A stretch of 64,000 nt of DNA, from assembly GCA_016125455.1 (NCBI GenBank), contig WGLS01000005.1, positions 124,001 to 188,000 of the forward strand, given 5' to 3'. Shown here piece by piece: positions 42,660 through 51,309 of this stretch (position 1 is its first letter; each line of letters begins with the position of its first letter). Position numbers and translations under genes: made by a program. Below the pieces are notes generated by a model. That model saw only the letters and a list, made by a program, of their open reading frames with translations. It was not told the DNA's origin and did not search any database. This DNA is from Alphaproteobacteria bacterium. GTDB lineage: Bacteria; Pseudomonadota; Alphaproteobacteria; Caulobacterales; Parvularculaceae.

Positions 42660-43847
42660 ATGGCGTCACATCCCAATATTCCCTTCATTGACCTGGCGGC
42701 GCAGCGGCGCGCGATGGGCGACCGCCTCGATGCGGCCATCGCCCGTGTCGTCGATGGCGGCAGATACATTTTCGGCCCGGAAGTCGACGAACTGGAAGGG
42801 CTTCTGGCCCGGCATGCCGGCGCGCGGCGCGCGCTGACCTGCGCCAACGGCACCGATGCGCTCGCGCTGCCGCTGATGGCCTGGCGCTTGCGGCAAGGCG
42901 ACGCCGTTTTCTGCCCGAGCTTCACGTTCTGTGCGACGGCTGAAGTCGTGCCCTGGCTCGGCGCCGAGTGCGTTTTCGTCGATGTCGACGAACGCACTTT
43001 CAACATGGACGCCGACAATCTCGACGCCGCAATAGCTGCGACGATTGCCGAGGGCCGCCTGACGCCGCGGGCGATCATCGCCGTGGATCTTTTTGGTTTG
43101 CCAGCGGACTATGACGCCATCGCCGCCGTTGCGCGGAAGTACGAGCTGAAGCTGATCGCCGACAGCGCCCAGAGCTTCGGCTCGAGGTGGCGTGGCCGTC
43201 CGCCTTCGGACTATGCCGACGCGATGACGACGAGCTTTTACCCGGCGAAGCCGCTCGGGTGCTATGGCGATGGCGGCGCGATTCTGACGAACGATGACGA
43301 TCTCGCCGAACACATCGTTTCCCTTCGCAATCACGGCCAGCCGATGCCAGGCGACGAACCACCGAAGGGCATCGAGACCGAGCCGAAGTATCTCAACATG
43401 CGAATTGGCATGAACAGCCGGCTCGACACGCTCCAGGCGGCGATCCTGATCGAGAAGATGCGGCTGTTCCCCGGGGAGCTTGACGCGCGAGATGCGGCGG
43501 CGGCGCGTTACCGCAACCTGCTCGAAGGCAGCGGCGTCATCGCGCCGACGATGCCGGACGACGGGACGCGATGCGTCTGGGCCCAGTACACGGTGCGTTT
43601 GCCCCAGGCGGCGGGCGATCGCGACGCGGTGGTCGCAAGACTGAAGGCGGCAGGCGTGCCGATCGCCGTTTACTACCCGGTGCCGATGCACCTCAACGCG
43701 CCCTATCGACGGTTCGGGACCGCGCCCGGAGGGCTGCCCCGCACCGAACGACTGGCGCGCGAAGTGTTCAGTATACCAATGCACGGCTATCTTGAGGAAG
43801 CGACGCAGGTCGTCATCGTCGACGCCATCCGGCAGGCGATGCGATAG
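42660..43847 (+). CDS. DegT-family aminotransferase, WbpE/WlbC-like
   Basis: 395 residues. [20 protein letters not shown] and [20 protein letters not shown] open the protein, [13 protein letters not shown] is the phosphate-binding loop, [13 protein letters not shown] has the PLP aspartate, and [18 protein letters not shown] carries the PLP lysine. [17 protein letters not shown] and [12 protein letters not shown] complete a pattern very close to WbpE, which aminates UDP-2-acetamido-2-deoxy-3-keto-glucuronate. The matching WbpB oxidoreductase and WbpD acetyltransferase are not in this window. An alternative is amination of Kdo at C8 (KdnA type), since kdsA lies only 26 bases downstream, but the WbpE likeness is stronger. 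Confidence 0.9.
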   Translation: MASHPNIPFIDLAAQRRAMGDRLDAAIARVVDGGRYIFGPEVDELEGLLARHAGARRALTCANGTDALALPLMAWRLRQGDAVFCPSFTFCATAEVVPWLGAECVFVDVDERTFNMDADNLDAAIAATIAEGRLTPRAIIAVDLFGLPADYDAIAAVARKYELKLIADSAQSFGSRWRGRPPSDYADAMTTSFYPAKPLGCYGDGGAILTNDDDLAEHIVSLRNHGQPMPGDEPPKGIETEPKYLNMRIGMNSRLDTLQAAILIEKMRLFPGELDARDAAAARYRNLLEGSGVIAPTMPDDGTRCVWAQYTVRLPQAAGDRDAVVARLKAAGVPIAVYYPVPMHLNAPYRRFGTAPGGLPRTERLAREVFSIPMHGYLEEATQVVIVDAIRQAMR

Positions 43848-43873
43848 AACCGGCAGGGGCGAAACCGCGCGCG

Positions 43874-44740
43874 ATGACGACAACCGGCAAAAACCATTCA
43901 GTGACGGTGCGCAGCCCGCTCGGGCGCGAAGCGACCTTCCGCAACGACGGGCCGTCGGCGTTCATCCTCGGGCCCTGCGCCCTGGAAAGCCGAGATCATG
44001 CGGTGATGATGGCGACGAATTTGCGCGCCTTGAGCGATCGTCTTGGCGTGGCGGTCGTCTACAAGACGTCTTTCGACAAGGCCAACCGGACGAGCGCGTC
44101 AGGCTATCGCGGCGTCGGCATCGATGCCGCCGGGGAAATCCTCCGGGAAATCCGCGAGAGCATCGGGCTTCCAACGCTGACAGACGTGCATTTGCCGGAT
44201 CAGTGCGAGCGCGTCGCGGAATTCGCCGATATCCTGCAGATTCCTGCGTTTCTTTGTCGGCAGACGGATCTTCTCGAAGCGGCCGCAAGAACGGGACGCG
44301 CCGTGAATGTCAAGAAAGGCCAGTTTCTCGCGCCCTGGGACATGCGCCACGTCGTCGACAAGCTGCGCGCGTTCGGCGCGACCGACGTCATTGTCACTGA
44401 GCGGGGCGCGAGCTTTGGCTATAACGCGCTCGTCACCGACATGCGCGCAATTCCTGAACTGCGCAGGGACGGAACGCCTGTCGTCTTTGACGCGACCCAT
44501 TCGGTGCAGCAGCCGGGCGGGCAGGGGGCGTCTTCCGGCGGCCAGCGCGACTATGCTCCGGTGCTGGCGCGCGCTGCGGTTGCGGTTGGGGTTGCGGGCG
44601 TGTTCATGGAGACCCACGAAGCGCCCGATCGTGCGCCCTCTGACGGTCCGAACATGATCCCGCTCGCCGAACTCGAAGGCGTCGTGGCGGCCCTTAAGGC
44701 GTTCGACGACCTCAGAAAGTCAATGGACCTGCCGCTCTAG
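43874..44740 (+). CDS. kdsA: 3-deoxy-8-phosphooctulonate synthase
   Basis: 288 residues. [89 protein letters not shown] and [20 protein letters not shown] give an unbroken family profile. It condenses phosphoenolpyruvate with arabinose 5-phosphate to Kdo 8-phosphate. The cysteine of GPCALES is the metal ligand of the metal-dependent subclass; E. coli KdsA has Asn there. It is the first gene of a Kdo module whose other members are on both strands. A housekeeping copy elsewhere is likely, but cannot be seen. Confidence 0.95.
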   Translation: MTTTGKNHSVTVRSPLGREATFRNDGPSAFILGPCALESRDHAVMMATNLRALSDRLGVAVVYKTSFDKANRTSASGYRGVGIDAAGEILREIRESIGLPTLTDVHLPDQCERVAEFADILQIPAFLCRQTDLLEAAARTGRAVNVKKGQFLAPWDMRHVVDKLRAFGATDVIVTERGASFGYNALVTDMRAIPELRRDGTPVVFDATHSVQQPGGQGASSGGQRDYAPVLARAAVAVGVAGVFMETHEAPDRAPSDGPNMIPLAELEGVVAALKAFDDLRKSMDLPL

Positions 44741-44741
44741 G

Positions 44742-44780
44742 GATTTCGGTAAAGGCCAATGTGAGGGTTGCGCCGAAATC
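44742..44780. terminator. Inverted repeat between convergent kdsA and phosphatase genes
   Basis: GATTTCGG at 44742-44749 is repeated inverted as CCGAAATC at 44773-44780, with a 23-base loop, in the 49-base gap where two transcripts meet. There is no T run on either side, so this may be a bidirectional transcript end of the hairpin type without a U-tract, or coincidence. Confidence 0.35.
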
Positions 44781-44789
44781 GTCCGGGGC

Positions 44790-45407
44790 CTAGGCCAGCT
44801 TCGGCGGGCGAACGTTCCACGCAACGATGCTATTCTCGCCCCCGGTCCCGACCTTGACGATCCCGTAGGCGGCGGTGTTCAGCTTTCGCGCCGCCCAGGC
44901 TGGCGCGTCGTCCGCGCCGTCGCAGGCGTACCGCGCCACGCCATTGCTGGTGACAGCGAGGATAGGGCCGCTCTCGGTCGCGCAGTCCGCGAAGAATGCG
45001 CGCCAGGTCGAAATGATCTGCCCCGCGTCAATGCGCCAGCCGGCGGGCACGTCCCCGGCGCGTTCCCACGCGGCAAGCGCCCGATCGCCGAGTCGTTCGA
45101 CGACATCGCTTTCCGGCCTGCCTTCGTCCGGTCCGTAATGAACCTCCTTCAAGGCGGCGAGCGGTTCAATGCTGACGTCTGGGGCGCAAGCGTCGCGTAC
45201 GGCGCTCGCCGTCTCCATGGTCCGCTTCAGTGGCGCTGCAAATATGCGCGTGAACCGCCAGCCGTCCGTCTTGAGAGCCGCGCTGACTGATGCCGCCTGG
45301 GCCCGTCCGGAGACTGACAATGGCAGATCCGTGCCCGCGCCGATCCGGCGGATGACGTCGCCGGGGTCGAATGTGTTGCCATGACGAAGAATGACGATGT
45401 CAGGCAT
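44790..45407 (-). CDS. Histidine-phosphatase-family protein lacking the second catalytic His
   Basis: 205 residues from the ATG at 45407; the ORF-track start lies inside kdsB. The RHG motif with the nucleophile is intact (IVILRHGNTF, His9), as is the FAAPLKRTMETA arginine region. The late motif, normally SHGG, reads AVTSNGVARY, so Asn155 replaces the second catalytic histidine. The gene overlaps the kdsB stop by eight bases and is almost certainly on the kdsB transcript. No HAD-type KdsC is in the window, so a Kdo-8-phosphate phosphatase role is attractive, but the missing histidine might instead mean altered chemistry. Family secure, role inferred. Confidence 0.82.
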   Translation of the reverse strand: MPDIVILRHGNTFDPGDVIRRIGAGTDLPLSVSGRAQAASVSAALKTDGWRFTRIFAAPLKRTMETASAVRDACAPDVSIEPLAALKEVHYGPDEGRPESDVVERLGDRALAAWERAGDVPAGWRIDAGQIISTWRAFFADCATESGPILAVTSNGVARYACDGADDAPAWAARKLNTAAYGIVKVGTGGENSIVAWNVRPPKLA

Positions 45408-46227
45408 AGGAAAAGAGATCCGTATCGGGATCGCCGAGCCGCTGGACCAGCGCTTCTGCGGCTTCCAGGTCCGCTGGCGTATCAATGCCGCTCGTCGCAT
45501 ATGGGTCGGGGGCGACGTCGACGCACGCGATGTGGCGGCCGGCCTCCATCAGGCGCAACTGTTCGAGGCCTTCAATCCGTTCATAATCTGACGGCGGCGT
45601 CGCAACGAAGTCCCTTAGCGCCTCGATCCGGTATGCGTAGAGCCCGACATGGCGCCGGACGGGCGACAGTGCGTCAGTCTTTCGACGTTCCGCTTCGTTG
45701 CGGATGGCGGGCAGGATCATCTTCGTGAACCACAGTGCGCGACCGTCCGGCGCAACGACGCAGGTCGTGCCGGAATGCGGCCGCGTCGCCTTGACGGCGC
45801 GAAAGTCGTCAAGCGCCGACCAGGGCAGCCGGATCGTCGGCGTGCAGACGTCGGCGGCGCGGTTGCCGTCAAGGGCGTCGACGAGCTGCGTCAGGTAGTC
45901 AATTGGCGTGAACGGCGCGTCGCCCTGCAGGTTCAGGACGTTTTCAGGGCGCCAGCCGCAGGCGTCGACAGCTGCAAGCGCCCGGTCAGAGCCGCTCGGC
46001 AGGTCGGGATCGGTCATGACCCAGTCAACGCCGGCGGCCTCGGCGGCGTCGCCGATCCTTTGGTCGTCAGTGGCGACGAGGGCGCGGGCGTCGCCAAGGC
46101 GCCGGGCCGCGGCCTGCGCGCGAACGGCGACCCGTTCCAGCATGGACCGGCCGGCAATCCGGGCCAACGGCTTTCCCGGGAATCGCGAAGACTGGTATCT
46201 GGCGGGAACGACAATGAGCGTTTTCAT
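45400..46227 (-). CDS. kdsB: 3-deoxy-manno-octulosonate cytidylyltransferase
   Basis: 275 residues from ATG 46227; the longer ORF has no homology-like extension. TLIVVPARYQSSRFPGKPL is the diagnostic start, with ALVATDDQRIGDAAEAAGVD, MTDPDLPSGSDRALAAVD, NLQGDAPFTP, RRHVGLYAYRIEALRDFV and the ending SGIDTPADLEAAEAL. It makes CMP-Kdo from CTP and Kdo. Two signature spots differ from the usual form: HPSGTDR is LPSGSDR and QGDEP is QGDAP, the latter altering a conserved acidic residue. A relaxed or changed substrate, such as a Kdo variant, is possible. Confidence 0.88.
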   Translation of the reverse strand: MKTLIVVPARYQSSRFPGKPLARIAGRSMLERVAVRAQAAARRLGDARALVATDDQRIGDAAEAAGVDWVMTDPDLPSGSDRALAAVDACGWRPENVLNLQGDAPFTPIDYLTQLVDALDGNRAADVCTPTIRLPWSALDDFRAVKATRPHSGTTCVVAPDGRALWFTKMILPAIRNEAERRKTDALSPVRRHVGLYAYRIEALRDFVATPPSDYERIEGLEQLRLMEAGRHIACVDVAPDPYATSGIDTPADLEAAEALVQRLGDPDTDLFSYA

Positions 46228-46328
46228 GCTAATCGATTGATCCGTCGAAGCTGGGCGACTGGACGCCGGTCGGCGCACGGGGCCGGCCTTGTCGGATCGC
46301 CCGGCTTCCTTTCCTGACGCGAGGCGCG

Positions 46329-47294
46329 ATGTCCACTCTCGAGGATACCGATATTGAAATTGGCCGAAAGGTGCTGCGGCAGGAGGCGGCGGCGCTTGAA
46401 ATGCTGGCGGGCGCGCTCGGCGGGTCCTTTGCAGATGCAGTCTCGCGAATTGTCGCGACCGACGGTCGGGTGATCTGCAGCGGCGTGGGCAAATCGGGCC
46501 ACGTGGCGAGAAAGATGGCAGCGACGCTCTCGTCCACCGGCACGCCGTCCTACTTTGTCCACCCGACCGAGGCGAGCCACGGCGATCTCGGGATGATCCA
46601 GGAAAATGACGTGATCGTTGCGATATCGCGGTCGGGCGACACCACCGAGCTCGACGATCTGGTCCAGTATTCGCGCCGGTTCGGCGTCACGCTGATCGCT
46701 ATTACCGCCGCGGCGGGCGGGGCCCTGGCGGCAAAGGCGGACATTGTCCTTCTTGTGCCGAACGCGCCCGAAGCCTGCGCGGAAACCCGCGCCCCGACGA
46801 CGTCGACGACAATGATGATGGCGCTTGGCGACGCGCTGGCCGTAGCGCTATTGCGCCGTCGCGGCTTTGACGAGGCGCGGTTCAAGCTGTTCCATCCCGG
46901 CGGCAAGCTCGGCGCGATGCTGAAGACCGCTGGCGACCTCATGTTGACGGGCGGCGCGATCCCGCTCGTCGAGGCGTCGGCCGCTTTTGAAGAGGCGCTT
47001 GCAACGCTCTCGGAAAAGCACCTCGGCTGCGTCGGCGTCATCGACGGCGAGGGCGCGCTTGTCGGGATCATCACCGACGGCGACGTGCGCCGGCTGTTCA
47101 GCAAGCGCGTCGCGCCGCGTACGGCCGCCGACGCCATGACCAAACGGCCGATCGCCATGCCGGCCGGCACGCTGGCCGCGACGCTTGTTCAGATCATGAA
47201 CGAAAAGAAGATCACGCAGATTTTCATCGTTGACGGCGCGCGGCCGGTTGGCGTCGTCCATTTGCACGACGTCCTGAAGGCGGGCGTCGTATAG
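46329..47294 (+). CDS. kdsD: Arabinose-5-phosphate isomerase (SIS + two CBS domains)
   Basis: 321 residues, normal for KdsD/KpsF. The SIS domain has VICSGVGKSGHVARKMAATL, SYFVHPTEASHGDLGMI and VIVAISRSGDTTELDDL; then VPNAPEACAETRAPTTSTTMMMALGDALA; then a CBS pair (roughly 205-320) with LGCVGVIDGEGALVGIITDGDVRRL and ITQIFIVDGARPVGVVHLHD. It interconverts ribulose 5-phosphate and arabinose 5-phosphate, the first step of Kdo synthesis. It is divergent from kdsB by 101 bases, so the two may share a control region. KpsF-type capsule paralogues look the same. Confidence 0.94.
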   Translation: MSTLEDTDIEIGRKVLRQEAAALEMLAGALGGSFADAVSRIVATDGRVICSGVGKSGHVARKMAATLSSTGTPSYFVHPTEASHGDLGMIQENDVIVAISRSGDTTELDDLVQYSRRFGVTLIAITAAAGGALAAKADIVLLVPNAPEACAETRAPTTSTTMMMALGDALAVALLRRRGFDEARFKLFHPGGKLGAMLKTAGDLMLTGGAIPLVEASAAFEEALATLSEKHLGCVGVIDGEGALVGIITDGDVRRLFSKRVAPRTAADAMTKRPIAMPAGTLAATLVQIMNEKKITQIFIVDGARPVGVVHLHDVLKAGVV

Positions 47295-47331
47295 CGACGG
47301 GCGGGATCGCGTCTCGCGCCGTGTGGTTCGT

Positions 47332-48321
47332 CTACGAACTGCCTGATGCTTGGCGGTAGTCGGTGAACCACGCGGCGAACTTCGGAATGCCCACTTCGAG
47401 CGGCGTTCGCGGCGCATATCCGAAATCCTGGGTGATGGCGGCAATGTCGGCGCAGGTGGAGCGCACGTCGCCCGGCTGCATGTCCGTGAACTCCCTAACG
47501 GCTTCCCGTCCGAGCGCCGTCTCAATCAGCTCGATAAACCGAAGCAACGACACCGGACGACCGTTGCCGACATTGTATATCCGGTGCGGCGCATCGCCCT
47601 CGGGCTTGAAGGGATCGAGCGCCGTTGCGACGACGGCGGCGGCCACGTCGTCGATGTAGGTGAAGTCACGGCTGAGGTCGCCATTGTTGAAGACCTTGAT
47701 CGGTTCGCCAGCGAGAATGCGATCGGCGAACAGCCAGTAGGCCATGTCCGGACGTCCCCAGGGCCCGTAAACCGTGAAAAACCGAAGGCCGATCTGTTCG
47801 ATCCCGTAGAGCCGGGCATAGCTTTCGCTCAGCATCTCGTCCGAACGTTTCGTCGCCGCATAGAGGGATACCGGCGCGTCGACGCGATCAGATTCGGCGA
47901 ACGGCGTCTTCGTGTTGGCGCCGTAGACCGAACTCGAAGAGGCATAGACAAGTCTCGGCCGCTTCGGCGAACGGCGCGCCAGCTCGAGAATGGACAGGTG
48001 GCCGACGAGATTTGATCGGGCGTAGGCGAATGGATTTTCGATTGAATGGCGGACCCCCGCCTGCGCCGCGAGGTGAATGATGGTCGCGCAATCCATCACG
48101 CCCGGCGCAGCCGGCAGTGCGTCGTGGTCGGCGATGTCGATCTCGTGGAAGACAAACCGGTCGCGCTCGCCGATCCATGACAGCCTCGCGCGCTTCAGGT
48201 CGGCGTCGTAATAGTCATTGACGCAATCGACGCCGATGACGTCATGGCCGGCGTCAACGAGGGTCCGGGCGACATGCGCGCCGATGAACCCGGCGGCGCC
48301 GGTGACTAGGATCTTGACCAT
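47332..48321 (-). CDS. UDP-glucuronate 4-epimerase
   Basis: 329 residues from ATG 48321; the longer ORF runs antisense into the aldo/keto reductase gene. VKILVTGAAGFIGAHVARTL binds NAD. VNDYYDADLKRARL and LAAQAGVRHSIENPFAYARSN are hallmarks of the CapI/LpsL/WbnF group, the catalytic set is YASSSSVYGANTKTPF and LYAATKRSDEMLSESY, and RFFTVYGPWGRPDMAYWLF follows. It makes UDP-galacturonate from UDP-glucuronate. A UDP-glucose 6-dehydrogenase is not in the window, so the substrate must come from elsewhere. Convergent with kdsD at 37 bases. Confidence 0.93.
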   Translation of the reverse strand: MVKILVTGAAGFIGAHVARTLVDAGHDVIGVDCVNDYYDADLKRARLSWIGERDRFVFHEIDIADHDALPAAPGVMDCATIIHLAAQAGVRHSIENPFAYARSNLVGHLSILELARRSPKRPRLVYASSSSVYGANTKTPFAESDRVDAPVSLYAATKRSDEMLSESYARLYGIEQIGLRFFTVYGPWGRPDMAYWLFADRILAGEPIKVFNNGDLSRDFTYIDDVAAAVVATALDPFKPEGDAPHRIYNVGNGRPVSLLRFIELIETALGREAVREFTDMQPGDVRSTCADIAAITQDFGYAPRTPLEVGIPKFAAWFTDYRQASGSS

Positions 48322-48397
48322 CGTTAACTTACGTCTCCAGCCTGTGTTTTCGCCCCTGGGCCGCCATTCGGCAAGGCCAAGCAAGTTCCGATCCGCA

Positions 48398-49297
48398 ATG
48401 AACTCTGTGAGAAATCGACTGGGATTCGGCGTGACCGGTCCGTTGGCCGCCCACTGGTACGCCGATGGCGAAGCGGTCCGGGCCATTGAGGTCGCCATCG
48501 ACAACGGCATCGGCGCCTTCGACGCCGGCCCCTTCTACGGCGGCGGCCTCGGCGAAGCGAGGCTCGGCAAGGCGCTCGCCGGCAAGGGCGACGGCGTCGC
48601 GGTCTTTTCCAAATGCGGGACAATCCGCGAGCGGTTCGGGCGGACCCGCAAGGACTTTTCGGCCGCGGCGATCCGGCGCGACGTCGAGGGCAGTCTTCGG
48701 CGCCTTCGGCGTGAGGCAATTGACGTGCTTTACCTGCATGGCCCGTCAAGGGCGCAGATGGCCCCGGGGCTTGAAGGCCTCGCCAGGCTCAAGGATGAAG
48801 GCAAGATCCGCCGCTGCGGCATTTGCACCGAGACGGCGCTGGCCATGGATGCGGTCAACGCCGGCGCCGAGGCGCTGATGACGCCCTACAATTTCCTGAA
48901 CCGGAAGGCGGCTGCGGCAATTGAGCGGGCGAAGGCCCTTGGGCGCCATGTCGTCGCGATTGCGCCGCTCGCCCAGGGCGTTTACGCGCCGGGATATGCC
49001 GCATTGAGCCGCCCTGCGGATATCTGGAAGCGCCTGCGCAGCGTCCGCCGGACGCCCCGGCTGGCTGCTGCCGCCCAGGAGGTGCGTGCTGCGATGATGG
49101 CGGCGACCGACAGGCGCCCGCTGACCAGCGCGGCGCTCGGCTATGTGCTCGCCAGCGACGCGGTCGACATCGCCGTCTTCACGACGACGCGGCGCGAACG
49201 GATCCCGGAGCTGGTTGCCGCGACGCCCTTGTCGCAGGGCGAATGCGCCGCCCTGGCGGCGATCGCTGGCCAAGTCGGGCTGGAGATCGAAGGCTGA
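48398..49297 (+). CDS. Aldo/keto reductase
   Basis: 299 residues from ATG 48398. The fold is the AKR barrel: LGFGVTGPLAAHWYADGEAV, the catalytic Asp-Tyr in GAFDAGPFYGGGLGEARLG, Lys in VAVFSKCGTIRERFG, His in IDVLYLHGPS, then EGKIRRCGICTETALAMDAV and AIAPLAQGVYAPGY. It would reduce a carbonyl with NADPH. It is divergent from the UDP-glucuronate epimerase (76 bases) and converges on transketolase. A role in a deoxysugar pathway is possible from position only; relatives also include D-threo-aldose dehydrogenases. Confidence 0.88.
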   Translation: MNSVRNRLGFGVTGPLAAHWYADGEAVRAIEVAIDNGIGAFDAGPFYGGGLGEARLGKALAGKGDGVAVFSKCGTIRERFGRTRKDFSAAAIRRDVEGSLRRLRREAIDVLYLHGPSRAQMAPGLEGLARLKDEGKIRRCGICTETALAMDAVNAGAEALMTPYNFLNRKAAAAIERAKALGRHVVAIAPLAQGVYAPGYAALSRPADIWKRLRSVRRTPRLAAAAQEVRAAMMAATDRRPLTSAALGYVLASDAVDIAVFTTTRRERIPELVAATPLSQGECAALAAIAGQVGLEIEG

Positions 49298-49317
49298 CAG
49301 CGCCGGCGGAGCGAACG

Positions 49318-51285
49318 TCAGATCACGGACCGGACCGCTTCGGCGACGGCGCGTGACGTGATGTCGAAGCGTTCAAACAGCGCCTCGGCCGGCGCGCTGG
49401 CGCCAAATCCCGGCATGCCGACGAATCGGCCCCGCGGGCCGGTGTATTTCTCCCAGCCCATGGCGATGCCCGCCTCAACAGCGACGATCGGCTGGTCGCC
49501 AAGCACCTCTAGGCGGTATTTCTCCGGCTGCTGATCGAACGCCAGCCAGTTCGGCACGGACACGACGCGAACAAAGACGCCGTCGCCGGCGAGGCGCGAC
49601 GCCGCCTCGATAGCCAGGTGCACTTCGGAGCCGCTGGCGAGGATCGTCGCCGAATAGTCGTCACGATCGGCGATGGCGTAGGCCCCGCGCGCCGACAGGT
49701 TCTCCGCCTCTATGTCGGAACGCAGCAGCGGGAGGTTCTGGCGCGACAGCGCCAACGCGCTCGGCCGCGTCGTATCCAGCAGGGCGGCGGCCCAGCACTC
49801 GGCCGTCTCAACCGCGTCCGCCGGGCGCCACACATGCAGGTTCGGTATCGCGCGGAGCGCGGCCAGGTGTTCGACGGGCTGGTGCGTCGGCCCGTCTTCG
49901 CCAAGCCCGATAGAATCGTGAGTCAGGACAAAGATCGACTGGACCCCCATGAGGGCGGCGAGGCGGATCGATGGCCTGCAGTAGTCGGAAAACACGAGAA
50001 ACGTGCCGCCATAGGGCGCGACGCCGCCATGCAGCGCGAGGCCGTTCATCGCCGCGGCCATGCCGTGTTCGCGAATGCCGTAATGTACGTAGCGGCCTTT
50101 TCGATTGGCGTCGTCAAAGACCTCAAGACGCTCCGTCTTCGTATTATTCGATCCCGTGAGGTCAGCCGAGCCGCCGAGCATTTGCGGAATTTCGGCGGTG
50201 AACGCCTCGAGCGCGTGTTGCGAGGCCACTCGCGTCGCCATTGCCTTCGGCGTCTCGCGGATGGCCGACTTGGCGCGGGCAAGGGCCGCGTCGACCCGTT
50301 TTGGGTCGATTGGGGCCATGCGGCGCCTGAACTCTTCGCCCGCGCCTGAGGCCGACAGCCGCGCTTCCCAGGCGCGCCGATGCGACGCGCCCCTGGCGCC
50401 TGCCTCGCGCCAGGCCTCAAGAATGTCGTTGGGCACCTCGAACGGCGCATACGGCCAGTCGAGGTTCCGGCGGGCGGCGGCGATTTCCGCCTGCCCAAGC
50501 GGGCTGCCGTGGGCCTTCGCCGTGCCGGCCTTGGCGTCGGCGCCTTTGCCGATCGTCGTCCGGCAGGCGATAAGGATCGGTCGATCGCTGTCCTGGGCGC
50601 TGTCGATCGCGTTTTCGATCGCCGTCGGATCGTGGCCGTCGATCCGCTGCGCGCGCCAGCCGGACGCCTCGAACCGCGCGAGCTGGTCGGTCGCGTCCGC
50701 CATCGACACCTTGCCGTCGATCGTGATGTCGTTGTCGTCCCACAGGACAATCAGCTTGCCGAGCTTTTGCCGACCGGCGAGCGAGATCGCCTCCTGGCTT
50801 ATGCCTTCCATCAGGCAGCCATCTCCGGCGATCACGTATGTTTTGTGGTCGACGAGTTCGGCTCCGAAAACCGCAGCGAGATGCGCTTCGGCCATGGCGA
50901 ACCCGACGGCGTTTGCGAGACCCTGACCCAGCGGGCCGGTCGTCGTTTCGACGGCCGGCGCATGGCCGAATTCCGGGTGGCCGGCGGTTTTTGCGCCGAG
51001 CTGGCGGAAGTTCTTCAGCTGGTCGATGTCCATGCCGTCGTAGCCGAGAAGATAGGCGAGTGAGTAGATAAGCATCGATCCGTGTCCGGCGGACAGGATG
51101 AACCGGTCGCGATCCGGCCACTCGGGCGCGGTCGCGTCGAATTTCAGGAATTTCGAAAAGAGGACGGTCGCGACGTCGGCCATGCCCATCGGCATGCCGG
51201 GATGGCCCGAGTTAGCCTTTTCCACAGCGTCCATTGAGAGCGCGCGAATGGCGTTCGCCATCCGCAAGGTCGTGTCAAAAGTCAT
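49318..51285 (-). CDS. tkt: Transketolase
   Basis: 655 residues from ATG 51285; the ORF-track start is a TTG one codon earlier. NAIRALSMDAVEKANSGHPG and DRFILSAGHGSMLIYSL open the pyrophosphate domain, and GPLGQGLANAVGFAMAE and VIAGDGCLMEGISQEAI with DDNDITIDG give the thiamine-diphosphate site. YVHYGIREHGMAAAMNG and FLVFSDYCRPSIRLAALMG form the pyrimidine domain. It moves two-carbon units in the non-oxidative pentose phosphate path. It follows the transaldolase gene by 24 bases on the same strand, so both are likely co-transcribed. Confidence 0.96.
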   Translation of the reverse strand: MTFDTTLRMANAIRALSMDAVEKANSGHPGMPMGMADVATVLFSKFLKFDATAPEWPDRDRFILSAGHGSMLIYSLAYLLGYDGMDIDQLKNFRQLGAKTAGHPEFGHAPAVETTTGPLGQGLANAVGFAMAEAHLAAVFGAELVDHKTYVIAGDGCLMEGISQEAISLAGRQKLGKLIVLWDDNDITIDGKVSMADATDQLARFEASGWRAQRIDGHDPTAIENAIDSAQDSDRPILIACRTTIGKGADAKAGTAKAHGSPLGQAEIAAARRNLDWPYAPFEVPNDILEAWREAGARGASHRRAWEARLSASGAGEEFRRRMAPIDPKRVDAALARAKSAIRETPKAMATRVASQHALEAFTAEIPQMLGGSADLTGSNNTKTERLEVFDDANRKGRYVHYGIREHGMAAAMNGLALHGGVAPYGGTFLVFSDYCRPSIRLAALMGVQSIFVLTHDSIGLGEDGPTHQPVEHLAALRAIPNLHVWRPADAVETAECWAAALLDTTRPSALALSRQNLPLLRSDIEAENLSARGAYAIADRDDYSATILASGSEVHLAIEAASRLAGDGVFVRVVSVPNWLAFDQQPEKYRLEVLGDQPIVAVEAGIAMGWEKYTGPRGRFVGMPGFGASAPAEALFERFDITSRAVAEAVRSVI

Positions 51286-51309
51286 CAATGAATTCCCTGA
51301 TCGACGCGC

